Shown: positions 33,689-41,869, numbered from the stretch's first letter. The stretch is DNA of 64,000 nucleotides from Bacteroides fragilis (GCA_023664485.1 JAMPFK010000002.1:124001-188000), one strand, 5' to 3'. The notes: generated from the letters alone by a model not told the origin. Numbers and translations: made by a program.

Positions 33689-34189
33689 ATGCACAGAAAG
33701 GTATTTCAGCTTCTTGTAGACAATACATCCGGCGTTTTAAGCCGTATTTCAGGACTGTTTTCAAGACGCGGCTATAATATCGAAAGTATTACGGCAGGTG
33801 TGACTGCGGATCCCCGGTATACCCGTATTACGATCGTCACCTCCGGGGACGATGAAATCCTCGACCAGATTGAAAAGCAGGTCGCAAAGCTCGTCGATGT
33901 CCGCGATATTAAGGAACTGAAACCGGGCGAAAGCGTTTATCGCGAGCTGGCGCTCATCAAGGTCAAGGTTTCCGCGGAAAGGCGGCAGGGCGTCATTTCG
34001 GTCGTGGATATTTTCCGTGCCAAGATCGTCGATGTTGCCAAGGATAGCCTGATTATCGAGCTGACCGGAAATCAGGAGAAGATAGAGGCTTTTATCGACC
34101 TGCTCGACGGCTATGAGATTTTGGAGCTTGCCAGAACGGGTATCGCCGGACTCGGCAGAGGCATTGAAAACGTTACTTATTTAGAATAA
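33689..34189 (+). CDS. ilvH: Acetolactate synthase small subunit, second copy
   Basis: 166 residues, full length. The ACT domain (RKVFQLLVDNTSGVLSRISGLFSRRGYNIESITAGVTADPRYTRITIVTSGDD) and ALS_ss C-domain (ELALIKVKVSAERRQGVISVVDIFRAKIVDVAKDSLIIELTG) match the canonical IlvH more closely than the copy at 31030. It sits 28 bp before ilvC and has its own promoter, so the two small subunits are under separate control. It may pair with the same IlvB or with a large subunit encoded elsewhere. Confidence 0.92.
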   Translation: MHRKVFQLLVDNTSGVLSRISGLFSRRGYNIESITAGVTADPRYTRITIVTSGDDEILDQIEKQVAKLVDVRDIKELKPGESVYRELALIKVKVSAERRQGVISVVDIFRAKIVDVAKDSLIIELTGNQEKIEAFIDLLDGYEILELARTGIAGLGRGIENVTYLE

Positions 34190-34217
34190 GATAAAACAAA
34201 AAATGGAGGATGAAAAA

Positions 34218-35234
34218 ATGGCGAATATTTTTTACCAGGAAGATTGTAATCTGTCCCTGCTGGAAGGCAAGACGATAGCGGTAATCGGCTACGGCAGCCA
34301 GGGACATGCGCACGCTTTGAATGCGAAGGAGTCCGGCTGTCACGTTATTATCGGTCTGTACGAAGGCTCTAAATCATGGGCGAAAGCGGAGGCACAGGGC
34401 TTTGAAGTATATACGGCTGCGGAAGCGGCCAGGAAAGCCGATATCATTATGATCCTGATCAACGATGAATTACAGGCTTCCATGTATAAAAAGGATATTG
34501 AACCCAATCTGGAAGAGGGCAACATGCTGATGTTCGCACACGGCTTTAACATTCACTTCGGCTGTATCGTACCGCCTGAGAATGTAGACGTAACGATGAT
34601 CGCGCCTAAGGGACCGGGCCATACGGTAAGAAGCGAATATCAGGCCGGCAAGGGCGTTCCCTGTCTGGTAGCCGTTCATCAGGACGCGACAGGCAAGGCA
34701 CAGGATATTGCGCTGGCATATGCGCTGGCGATCGGAGGCGCGAGAGCGGGCGTGCTGGAAACGACGTTCAGAACGGAAACGGAGACAGACCTTTTCGGCG
34801 AGCAGGCCGTATTGTGCGGCGGTGTCTGCGCATTGATGCAGGCTGGCTTTGAAACGCTGGTAGAGGCGGGGTATGATCCGAGAAACGCATACTTTGAATG
34901 CATCCATGAGATGAAACTGATCGTTGACCTGATTTACCAGTCCGGTTTTGCGGGCATGAGATATTCGATTTCCAATACGGCGGAGTACGGCGATTATATC
35001 ACGGGGCCTAAGATCATCACGGAAGAGACAAAGAAAACGATGAAAAAGATCCTGTCCGATATCCAGGACGGCACTTTTGCAAAAGACTTCCTGCTTGATA
35101 TGTCTTCCGCAGGCGGACAGGTACATTTCAAGGCTATGAGAAAGCTTGCTTCCGAGCATCCTGCCGAGATAATCGGAGAAGAAGTCAGAAAGCTTTACAG
35201 CTGGAACGGAGAAGATAAACTGATCAATAACTGA
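34218..35234 (+). CDS. ilvC: Ketol-acid reductoisomerase
   Basis: 338 residues, class I length. The NADPH motif is IAVIGYGSQGHAHALNAKESGCHVIIGLYEGSKSW. The Mg-binding acids lie in DLFGEQAVLCGG (Asp/Glu) and in the helix ECIHEMKLIVDLIYQSG; the C-terminus SNTAEYGDYITGPKII is the usual substrate region. It converts acetolactate to dihydroxyisovalerate. The start is ATG 34218, since GGAGG (34205-34209) lies between the alternative ATG 34203 and this one, 8 nt upstream. The N-terminal MANIFYQEDCNLSLLEGKTIAVIG is typical. Confidence 0.95.
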   Translation: MANIFYQEDCNLSLLEGKTIAVIGYGSQGHAHALNAKESGCHVIIGLYEGSKSWAKAEAQGFEVYTAAEAARKADIIMILINDELQASMYKKDIEPNLEEGNMLMFAHGFNIHFGCIVPPENVDVTMIAPKGPGHTVRSEYQAGKGVPCLVAVHQDATGKAQDIALAYALAIGGARAGVLETTFRTETETDLFGEQAVLCGGVCALMQAGFETLVEAGYDPRNAYFECIHEMKLIVDLIYQSGFAGMRYSISNTAEYGDYITGPKIITEETKKTMKKILSDIQDGTFAKDFLLDMSSAGGQVHFKAMRKLASEHPAEIIGEEVRKLYSWNGEDKLINN

Positions 35235-35260
35235 TCTGCCGGTAAAAAAACGAGGAAAGA

Positions 35261-35343
35261 GATAACAGACAGGGCGGGGCGATCCGCCCTGACCGTTATC
35301 GCCATTTTCAGGATAGCAGAAAGTGCGGGGCCGCCTTTTTTCC
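35261..35343 (+). promoter_or_regulatory. Leader hairpins between ilvC and leuC, possible attenuator
   Basis: First structure: GATAAC (35261) and GTTATC (35295) flank an inner 8-bp stem CAGGGCGG (35270-35277)/CCGCCCTG (35284-35291). Second structure: AAAG-t-GCG and CGC-CTTT around 35320-35338, running into T6. The second resembles a weak intrinsic terminator 70 bp before leuC. Together they could attenuate leuCD or simply end ilvC transcription. No leader peptide rich in Leu codons was identified. Confidence 0.4.
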
Positions 35344-35409
35344 AGGCGAACCCTGTTTTTCTTTTGGAAATCCTGTAGGGAACGAAATCATATAAAGGAG
35401 GATATCGCG

Positions 35410-36675
35410 ATGGGAATGACAATGACCCAGAAAATACTGGCGGCCCATGCAGGGCTTGAAAAGGTGGAAGCGGGACAGCTGATCGAAGCCGATTTGGATC
35501 TGGTGCTCGGCAACGACATTACGAGCCCGGTCGCCATCAGAGAAATGGAGAAAATGAAGGTGGACGGCGTTTTTGACAGGAATAAGATCGCGCTCGTACC
35601 GGATCATTTCGTGCCGAACAAGGACATTAAATCGGCGGAGCATTGCAAATGCGTCAGGGAATTCGCATACCGCAATGAGATTACCAATTATTTTGAGGTG
35701 GGAGAAATGGGCATCGAGCATGCGCTGCTTCCCGAAAAAGGGCTGACCGTAGCGGGAGACGTGATCATCGGCGCGGATTCCCATACCTGTACTTACGGCG
35801 CGCTTGGCGCTTTTTCCACAGGCGTCGGCAGTACCGATATGGCGGCCGGCATGGCTACCGGAAAGGCATGGTTCAAGGTTCCTGCCGCAATAAAATTCAA
35901 CATCATCGGAAAGCCGGATAAGTGGGTCAGCGGAAAAGACGTCATCCTGCATATCATCGGCATGATCGGCGTAGACGGCGCGCTGTATAAGTCCATGGAA
36001 TTTGTGGGAGAAGGTATTCGGAACTTAACGATGGACGACCGCTTCACGATTGCCAATATGGCGATCGAGGCGGGCGGCAAGAACGGCATTTTCCCGGTGG
36101 ACGAGCTGGCTGAAAATTATATGAAAGAGCATTCCGGCAGGCCTTATCAGGTTTATGAAGCGGATGAGGACGCCGTTTACGATGAAGAATATACGATCGA
36201 TCTGAGCGCGCTCCGCCCGACGGTCGCGTTCCCGCATCTGCCGGAGAACACGAAAACGATCGATGAAATCGAAGAGGATATTAAGATCGATCAGGTCGTT
36301 ATCGGATCCTGTACGAACGGCCGGCTGGACGATCTGAGGACTGCGGCTGAAGTGCTGAAGGGCCGCCATGTGGCAAAAGGTATGCGCTGCATCGTGATTC
36401 CGGCGACCCAGACGATCTATATGCAGGCGATGGAAGAGGGCCTGTTAAAGACTTTTATCGAAGCGGGAGCGATCGTCAGCACACCGACCTGCGGCCCATG
36501 CCTTGGAGGATATATGGGTATTCTCGCGGCGGGAGAGCGCTGCGTATCGACGACGAATCGTAACTTTGTAGGCAGAATGGGGCATGTCGATTCCGAAATT
36601 TATCTGGCAAGCCCCGCAGTAGCGGCGGCGAGCGCGGCAGCGGGAAAGATTTCCTGTCCCTGCCGGCTCTCATAA
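35410..36675 (+). CDS. leuC: 3-Isopropylmalate dehydratase large subunit
   Basis: 421 residues of the short, two-subunit aconitase-like type (HacA/LeuC2 class). The [4Fe-4S] ligands are in VIGSCTNGRLDDLR and STPTCGPCLGGYMG. Substrate and active-site stretches are ADSHTCTYGALGAFSTGVGSTD and NRNFVGRMGH. It isomerises 2- to 3-isopropylmalate in leucine synthesis with LeuD. ATG 35410 follows AAAGGAGG with a 7-nt gap; extension upstream would run through the leader hairpins. leuA and leuB are not in the window. Confidence 0.93.
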   Translation: MGMTMTQKILAAHAGLEKVEAGQLIEADLDLVLGNDITSPVAIREMEKMKVDGVFDRNKIALVPDHFVPNKDIKSAEHCKCVREFAYRNEITNYFEVGEMGIEHALLPEKGLTVAGDVIIGADSHTCTYGALGAFSTGVGSTDMAAGMATGKAWFKVPAAIKFNIIGKPDKWVSGKDVILHIIGMIGVDGALYKSMEFVGEGIRNLTMDDRFTIANMAIEAGGKNGIFPVDELAENYMKEHSGRPYQVYEADEDAVYDEEYTIDLSALRPTVAFPHLPENTKTIDEIEEDIKIDQVVIGSCTNGRLDDLRTAAEVLKGRHVAKGMRCIVIPATQTIYMQAMEEGLLKTFIEAGAIVSTPTCGPCLGGYMGILAAGERCVSTTNRNFVGRMGHVDSEIYLASPAVAAASAAAGKISCPCRLS

Positions 36676-36699
36676 TATTGGAAAGACGGAGGTATAGAA

Positions 36700-37188
36700 A
36701 TGAAAGCAGCAAAAGGAACTGTTTTTAAATATGGCGATAATGTGGATACGGATGTCATCATCCCGGCCCGCTACCTGAATTCTTCCGACCCGGCGGAACT
36801 GGCGGCGCACTGCATGGAGGATATCGATAAAGAGTTCATTCAGAAGGTGCGGAAAGGCGACATTATGGTGGCGACCAAAAATTTCGGCTGCGGCTCTTCC
36901 AGAGAACATGCGCCGATCGCCATCAAAGCGGCGGGCGTGAGCTGTGTCATCGCGGAGACCTTTGCGAGAATCTTTTACCGGAACGCGATCAACATCGGGC
37001 TTCCGATCATCGAATGCCCGGAGGCGGCAAAGGATATCGGGGCCGGAGATATCGTAGAAGTAAATTTCGACACGGGCGTCATCACGGATGTCACGAAAGG
37101 GACTTCTTATAAAGGGCAGGCTTTTCCTGAATTTATGCAGAAGATCATCGCGGCCGAAGGGCTCGTGAATTATATTAACGGGAAATAA
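36700..37188 (+). CDS. leuD: 3-Isopropylmalate dehydratase small subunit
   Basis: 162 residues, the expected size. Swivel-domain motifs are GDNVDTDVIIPARYLNSSDP and NFGCGSSREHAPIAIKAAGVSCVIAETFARIFYRNAINIGLPI. It completes the dehydratase with leuC, 24 bp upstream. Ribosome binding site GACGGAGGT. A 14-bp hairpin begins at the base after the stop codon. Confidence 0.94.
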   Translation: MKAAKGTVFKYGDNVDTDVIIPARYLNSSDPAELAAHCMEDIDKEFIQKVRKGDIMVATKNFGCGSSREHAPIAIKAAGVSCVIAETFARIFYRNAINIGLPIIECPEAAKDIGAGDIVEVNFDTGVITDVTKGTSYKGQAFPEFMQKIIAAEGLVNYINGK

Positions 37189-37286
37189 GGAAATGTCAAA
37201 AAATAATTTTTGACATTTCCTGAAAATTGCTTCGCAATTTACCGAAACCAGAAATGACTCTTAAAGAGTTATTTCCAGACGGTTTC
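37189..37286. repeat. Cluster of three palindromes after leuD (terminator and/or REP-like element)
   Basis: Hairpin 1: GGAAATGTCAAAAA (37189-37202) pairs perfectly with TTTTTGACATTTCC (37207-37220). Hairpin 2: AAATTGC (37224-37230) with GCAATTT (37234-37240). Hairpin 3: GAAAT-g-ACTCT (37251-37261) with AGAGT-t-ATTTC (37265-37275), enclosed by GAAACC (37244-37249)/GGTTTC (37281-37286). The first has an A/T-symmetric stem typical of bidirectional terminators. The order A/T hairpin followed by an AATT-GC hairpin recalls the leader element at 22572-22646. Confidence 0.6.
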
Positions 37287-37331
37287 TAAACGCTGCAAAT
37301 TTTGACAGATTTTGCGTTATTTTTGCTTTTT

Positions 37332-37362
37332 TTGACCGCTGTAATTTTTCATATGTTATAAT
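37332..37362 (+). promoter_or_regulatory. Promoter for the unrecognised three-gene operon
   Basis: TTGACC (37332-37337) and TATAAT (37357-37362) with a rather long 19-bp spacer. The -10 ends 9 bp before the ATG at 37372, and no Shine-Dalgarno sequence lies between, so the transcript may be leaderless. Confidence 0.5.
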
Positions 37363-37371
37363 TTGTCTGAT

Positions 37372-38856
37372 ATGAAGAAAAAAGAGATTACGAACGGACA
37401 GGAAATATATAAATATATCCGCAGGCGGATGAGCAGCTTTTTTGTCTGTCTGCTGGCAGTGTGCATCACTTCTCTGGCGGCGGCTGTGCTGCTTGACAGC
37501 ATCATACCTTTAAAGAGATTTCTGTACGGCGGAGCCGCCGGAATATTGCGCTGTCTGGGGAATCCCCTCTATGAGGCGGCGCGTCATATAAAACATGCAA
37601 TATCCGAAAATATGGAAGAATTCTATGAAATGCAGATTACGATCAACACCATTTTAGCGGCGGCGGTCATCTTTTATTACAACGTTCAGGACAACAGGAG
37701 GGAAGGAATCCCGCACAGGGCCATTTTGGCCTATTCGTCCGGTTCGCTTACGATCCCGGTATATTTTCTCGTAGCCACGTTTCTGTTACCGGCGGGCTTC
37801 TGGGCGCTGCATCTGGGAATGCGGATCACCTTCATTGTCTGCACTGTATTTTCCTATATACTGCAGATGGCCAATATTGTTCTGATCCTCATATCCACTT
37901 CCCATTCGTATGGGCTGCATGTCATATGTAATGCGGAAATCCGGCAGTACCGGGCTCTGTGCGGTATCGGGGAGGAGAAGGGCAGCGGCTGGAAAAACGA
38001 TCCGCAGTTCATCTGGACATACTTAATGCACCATTTGGAGCAGGTGGTCATGAGCGACGAACTGGTGGCCGATAAAATGACAATCGTAAGAGAACTGATA
38101 AAAACGCCGTACTACGAAAAAGAGATGAGCTACGGGGAGAGACGGCGGAGAAGAAACGGCCGTATGGAGGATATGGCGGTAAATTGTCTGAAAGAGAACA
38201 ATTTAAAGCGGATCTATGAATTTTATTATGGAAATCTATCCGCCGTCATGGAGTGTCTTGGCAAAGAGGAAAACAATTCGGAACGCAATAAGGTCTATCT
38301 GGTCCTGTATGAATTTCTGGGCAGTCTGCAGGAGCTGTATGGAAAAGCCGGAGATCCCTCGAAAAACGTCGGCAGCTCGAAAACGGCGCAGAACTATCTG
38401 ATGACGACCGCCGGTATCCTGAACGCCATATTGGACAGCAGGACGCCGGATGCGGAAGGGTTCTGCAATTATGTTCTCAATGAATGCATCGCGAATGAAG
38501 CGGTACGGCGGATACAAACGGGACTCTACTTTTTATTTCAGGAATATTTATACCGGACTTATACGGGCGGAGGGGACGATGCCTGCGGAATGCTCATGAA
38601 TAACATAGACGGAATCAGGGGCGTCGGAAAGTGGGCCATGCTTTCCGGGGATGAGGAAATATATTATGATTTCTGGCAGATCTGGATGGATTGGACAACC
38701 ATTTCGGAAAAAAGCAGAAGAGATTATTTCAGAGCTGCCATGGCGGCGTTAAGGAGGGAAAATTACAGTTCCTGTCCGGTCGGTTATATTATGCTGTCAA
38801 TCAGGCAAATGGAGAACAGTACCTATGAAAATAAGAATTATTCAGCTGATCAATAA
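37372..38856 (+). CDS. Unrecognised polytopic membrane protein, gene 1 of a three-gene operon
   Basis: 494 residues. About five hydrophobic segments in the first 185 residues (roughly 23-43, 45-65 weaker, 90-105, 128-148, 158-182) are followed by a soluble, mostly helical domain of about 300 residues rich in Tyr, Asn, Glu and Arg. No catalytic or binding motif is recognised. The soluble half contains a basic run (GERRRRRNGRMED, about 248-260). ATG 37372 lies just after a -10 box; ATG 37426 before MSSFFVCLL is an alternative. The 3' end overlaps gene 2 by 32 bp. Codon use resembles the neighbourhood but with somewhat more A+T. Possibly a membrane receptor or anchor for genes 2 and 3. Confidence 0.7.
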   Translation: MKKKEITNGQEIYKYIRRRMSSFFVCLLAVCITSLAAAVLLDSIIPLKRFLYGGAAGILRCLGNPLYEAARHIKHAISENMEEFYEMQITINTILAAAVIFYYNVQDNRREGIPHRAILAYSSGSLTIPVYFLVATFLLPAGFWALHLGMRITFIVCTVFSYILQMANIVLILISTSHSYGLHVICNAEIRQYRALCGIGEEKGSGWKNDPQFIWTYLMHHLEQVVMSDELVADKMTIVRELIKTPYYEKEMSYGERRRRRNGRMEDMAVNCLKENNLKRIYEFYYGNLSAVMECLGKEENNSERNKVYLVLYEFLGSLQELYGKAGDPSKNVGSSKTAQNYLMTTAGILNAILDSRTPDAEGFCNYVLNECIANEAVRRIQTGLYFLFQEYLYRTYTGGGDDACGMLMNNIDGIRGVGKWAMLSGDEEIYYDFWQIWMDWTTISEKSRRDYFRAAMAALRRENYSSCPVGYIMLSIRQMENSTYENKNYSADQ

Positions 38857-39763
38857 CTTTTATAAAGATGAGAACGGTGTGGACGAAGACAGGGAAAAAG
38901 CGCTGGGATCCTATTGCACTTTCGGTTATTTCGACGCTTTACAGGTATATGACGGCAGTTCCTTTGACAAGGCGGAGGACAATCTGATCTGGAAAAAAAT
39001 AGACGAGGCAGCGGTAAGGACGCTGGACGGGACATGCAGCAGGCGCAATCTGATCTGTATTGCCGAAGAGGAAGAAAAAGACCGGAAATTCTGGGAGTGC
39101 GCTCAAAATTATCCCTATCTGTTTATCTCTTTGATAAGAATGAAACGGCATGCCGAAGGGACAAAGGATGTCATGCGCCAGATGATGGACGTGATGAGAA
39201 AAAACGATACGGAGATAGCCTATTATTCTTACAATCACAGCGAATTAGTCATCGCGAAACTCGAAGACAGCTATGCGGCCGGAATGAATTTTGTACTGTC
39301 CCTGCGCCAGAAACTGAACGCGCTTAACATGTACAGCATTTTTTCCGTAAGGGAAGCGGTTTTAAAAGACAAAGCAAAGCTTCCAGGCGAAGTGAAAGAG
39401 GAAACGGTCAGCGTCCGGCTGCGCATTATGATCAAAAACGACGGAAAAACAGACTCCTTTTTACAGGAACTCTGGGAGATTTTGTTCAGAGATGAGATCC
39501 GGGAAAAGAAAATTCCCGGAAAAGAAAATTTTGAAAAGTTCTATACTCTGGGAAGCAGCGATATGATAATAGGGATAGAACAGGTAGAGATGTATAAATT
39601 ATTATCCTGTTATGGCATGGGGAATCTTCTGACGCATACGAACGGGCAATTTGGAGAAGCTGTTTATAATATCGAGACGGAGATTCTGATAAAAGGAGCG
39701 CATATAGAGCATGGAAAATCAATGGATAACGGAGAAGATGACAGAACTGAAACGACTGCATAG
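38825..39763 (+). CDS. Unrecognised soluble protein with triplicated strand motif, gene 2 of the operon
   Basis: 312 residues, no signal or membrane segment. Three segments share an aromatic-x-(T/S/L)-x-(G/N)-x-x-(D/E)-hydrophobic pattern: YCTFGYFDALQVYD (about 29-42), YYSYNHSELVIAKLED (about 136-151) and FYTLGSSDMIIGIEQV (about 240-255), each followed by a helix. This is how alpha/beta ferredoxin-like units (for example RAM or dimeric-barrel domains) look in sequence, so a repeat of such units is possible; this is inference. ATG 38825 has GGAGAA upstream. It overlaps gene 1 by 32 bp and gene 3 by 53 bp, so production of the three proteins is coupled. Function unknown. Confidence 0.7.
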   Translation: MKIRIIQLINNFYKDENGVDEDREKALGSYCTFGYFDALQVYDGSSFDKAEDNLIWKKIDEAAVRTLDGTCSRRNLICIAEEEEKDRKFWECAQNYPYLFISLIRMKRHAEGTKDVMRQMMDVMRKNDTEIAYYSYNHSELVIAKLEDSYAAGMNFVLSLRQKLNALNMYSIFSVREAVLKDKAKLPGEVKEETVSVRLRIMIKNDGKTDSFLQELWEILFRDEIREKKIPGKENFEKFYTLGSSDMIIGIEQVEMYKLLSCYGMGNLLTHTNGQFGEAVYNIETEILIKGAHIEHGKSMDNGEDDRTETTA

Positions 39764-41288
39764 CGAATGCGGGGCGGAGGAAATTGCTTTATCCAGGTAT
39801 ATCGGCTGTATGATCAGAATGCTGAACGGTCTTGCGCAGATGGAATATTCCCAGTTTCATTTTTATGAAAAGCTGATGCTGCGGGATTCCTTTGAAATTT
39901 TTACGGAACATTTTATTACCCAGATAGATGTGGCAAGAAATGAAATGAATACGGAAAGGAAGCGGGAACTGGTCGATGATATAGAAAATGCCGTAGACAG
40001 GGTGTCCGGCGTATACAAGAATGTCATAGACAGTACGGCGAATTCGGACCGTCAGATGTTGTCCAGCCTTTCCATCGATACGAGTATCTATGAATTGTCT
40101 CCGAAGATCTGCGCATTTTATTCGCAGATCCTGAATAAATTAGTAAAAACTTTTCAGGAGAAAGACGCTAAATATGCGTTCATGCTCCATCCGACTTTAA
40201 AGAACATTACGGAAGCGAAGGTAATGTTCGAGCAGCTGAGGGAGTCCGGCAAAGTCGTTATCATCTATATTTCAGAAAGCATCATCGAAATGTTTGACGT
40301 TATTTCGATTACTATTTTACATGAATCGTTTCATGTCCTGACGAAAAAAGAGAGGATGCGCAAGAAACGTATGCAGTCCTTCGTACGGCTGATGCTTGCG
40401 GGAATGAAGCAGGTATTATTCGACGGCGTTGTTTTTTATAAAGAGGAAGAAGAAGACGAACAGATTAAGAATGAGCTTCTTGAGCGTTTCTTTTCCGACT
40501 GCCAGAAAGAACTGGATATGTGGGAGAAAAAACCGGACGAAAACAGGGATTTCTATAGCGGCGAAATCAAAAAGTGGGGGATAGAATATTTCAGCAAACG
40601 TCTGAGAAAAATTAATACATCGCTGGAAACATGGATCAGAGAGGCGATATCCGAGAAATCTCCGGACACGAATTTTTCGGCGTTTCAATCAAATTACGAA
40701 AAGGAGAACCGGATCATCGAGAAAATTCAGGAAAATCTGTTCGATGCAATGTATGAAAATAAAGTATCGTCTCTGGCGGGACAATTTCTGTTTATTTTCA
40801 GGGAGATTTATGCGGATATCGCATGCATTTTAACGCTTCAGCTGAATCCTGAAGACTATAAGAACGCATTTGAAAAATCGAAACAGTTTCGCACTGACGG
40901 AGCGTACTACGACAGTACGCGGATCGTCAGGAATTACATCGTGGCAATCTCCGTCAGGAATTATATGCCTGCCGATATTGGCAGCTCCTGGAAAGAGTAC
41001 GGGGAGGAATTATGGAGTGAATTTTCGGAAGAAGAAAGGCTTTTTTTCGAAAATAACTCGACTTTCTCACAGAAATGTGTTATGTTAAGTATAACTCCAC
41101 AGATGACAAATGCATTGAGCGGGTATGCGCAGGGCTGTGCGAAAGCGTTTAGCGACAGAATAAATTCCAATGGCGATATACAGCTTTTTCGTGAATATAT
41201 GAAGCAGATTCGTAATTACGATACAAAGGAATTGTGGAAGAATATTATGCTTGGAGATTTTAATGAGATTTTCAGGCTCGTGGATTGA
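39711..41288 (+). CDS. Putative HExxH metallopeptidase-like protein, gene 3 of the operon
   Basis: 525 residues, soluble, largely helical. Residues 198-214 read ITILHESFHVLTKKERM, containing HExxH (His204, Glu205, His208) in the helix context of zinc peptidases. Farther on, FREIYADIACIL supplies a Glu365-x-x-Ala-Asp369 pattern, which in gluzincins carries the third zinc ligand. The 157-residue gap is long for standard families and is filled by charged helices, so this is either a family with an insertion or a coincidence. Start ATG 39711 is inside gene 2; AAAAGGAG lies 13 nt upstream. No substrate can be named; the partner membrane protein suggests action at the membrane or on a signal passed from it. 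Confidence 0.65.
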   Translation: MENQWITEKMTELKRLHSECGAEEIALSRYIGCMIRMLNGLAQMEYSQFHFYEKLMLRDSFEIFTEHFITQIDVARNEMNTERKRELVDDIENAVDRVSGVYKNVIDSTANSDRQMLSSLSIDTSIYELSPKICAFYSQILNKLVKTFQEKDAKYAFMLHPTLKNITEAKVMFEQLRESGKVVIIYISESIIEMFDVISITILHESFHVLTKKERMRKKRMQSFVRLMLAGMKQVLFDGVVFYKEEEEDEQIKNELLERFFSDCQKELDMWEKKPDENRDFYSGEIKKWGIEYFSKRLRKINTSLETWIREAISEKSPDTNFSAFQSNYEKENRIIEKIQENLFDAMYENKVSSLAGQFLFIFREIYADIACILTLQLNPEDYKNAFEKSKQFRTDGAYYDSTRIVRNYIVAISVRNYMPADIGSSWKEYGEELWSEFSEEERLFFENNSTFSQKCVMLSITPQMTNALSGYAQGCAKAFSDRINSNGDIQLFREYMKQIRNYDTKELWKNIMLGDFNEIFRLVD

Positions 41289-41521
41289 CTGCGGTTTTGA
41301 TTATAGTTTTGGTATAAAACAGTTCTCCTTATAAGTTGCATATAGATTTTTCCTGACAGATCCTGTTTCAGGGAAATATATACATTCGTTCAGGTATCAG
41401 AGGCCGGCGGGGCTTTTTATATATAAATTACTCCAAAACCCGATATGACAGTTCCTATCGGGAGTATAAGAAAATAGAATACGGAGCGGAAAAGCAGAAG
41501 CGACGTTACGCCTGTTTAATA
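41289..41521. other. Intergenic region with imperfect hairpins, no gene
   Basis: No convincing reading frame. It contains an imperfect hairpin TTTCC-TGA / TCA-GGGAAA (about 41350-41377) and CCGATA/TATCGG around 41440-41461. It probably holds the end of the three-gene transcript and the promoter of the 67-aa gene, but no clear -35/-10 pair was found. Confidence 0.5.
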
Positions 41522-41570
41522 TCTGATACTTGCAGGACGTCTGATACTTGCAGATGTCTGGTACTTGCAG
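41522..41570 (+). repeat. Three direct repeats TCTGATACTTGCAG
   Basis: Copies at 41522-41535 and 41540-41553 are identical; the copy at 41557-41570 has one change (TCTGGTACTTGCAG). Spacing is 18 and 17 bp, with differing spacers GACG and ATG. They precede a hairpin and a 67-codon gene. Candidate protein-binding sites or a slippage product; three copies with such short spacers do not make a CRISPR. Confidence 0.8.
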
Positions 41571-41595
41571 AGCATATGGTAGCAGTCCATATGCT
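41571..41595 (+). promoter_or_regulatory. 9-bp hairpin directly after the direct repeats
   Basis: AGCATATGG (41571-41579), loop TAGCAGT, CCATATGCT (41587-41595). It begins at the base after the third repeat and ends 6 bp before the AAGGAGG (41602-41608) of the next gene, so it may influence its translation or act as an operator. Confidence 0.6.
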
Positions 41596-41615
41596 GAAAA
41601 TAAGGAGGAATTACT

Positions 41616-41819
41616 ATGAAAACAGTTGTGGAAAGGAAAGTGGGCCTGGGCAGCCGCTATCCATTCGCGGAGAAGAAGCCTCTCTTAGCGGATGATTTCC
41701 GGCAGGAGCGTAGCTGCTTCTATGATTTTGGGGCAAAGAATCCGGTAGAATTTTCCGGTTTTGTGCGTAAAGGAGACAGCGCGTTTATTGACGAAATAGG
41801 AAAGGGCTTTGACTCTTAA
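41616..41819 (+). CDS. Small unrecognised protein (67 aa) under repeat-containing leader
   Basis: 67 residues, basic N-terminus (MKTVVERKVGLGSRYPF), one Cys, Phe/Asp-rich centre and an acidic end; no membrane segment or signal. A very good ribosome binding site (AAGGAGG, 7-nt gap) and a terminator after the stop support a real monocistronic gene. The family is not recognised. Location between the three-gene operon and a winged-helix regulator, with three direct repeats in the leader, suggests a regulated small protein. Confidence 0.6.
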   Translation: MKTVVERKVGLGSRYPFAEKKPLLADDFRQERSCFYDFGAKNPVEFSGFVRKGDSAFIDEIGKGFDS

Positions 41820-41869
41820 AGGGGAAGGAAGCCCGGCTGTCAAATTGAATATCGAATCCGAAATAAGGG

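Noticed and set aside
41522..41570. CRISPR-like short repeats
   Set aside because: Only three 14-bp copies with 3-4 bp spacers and no cas genes.
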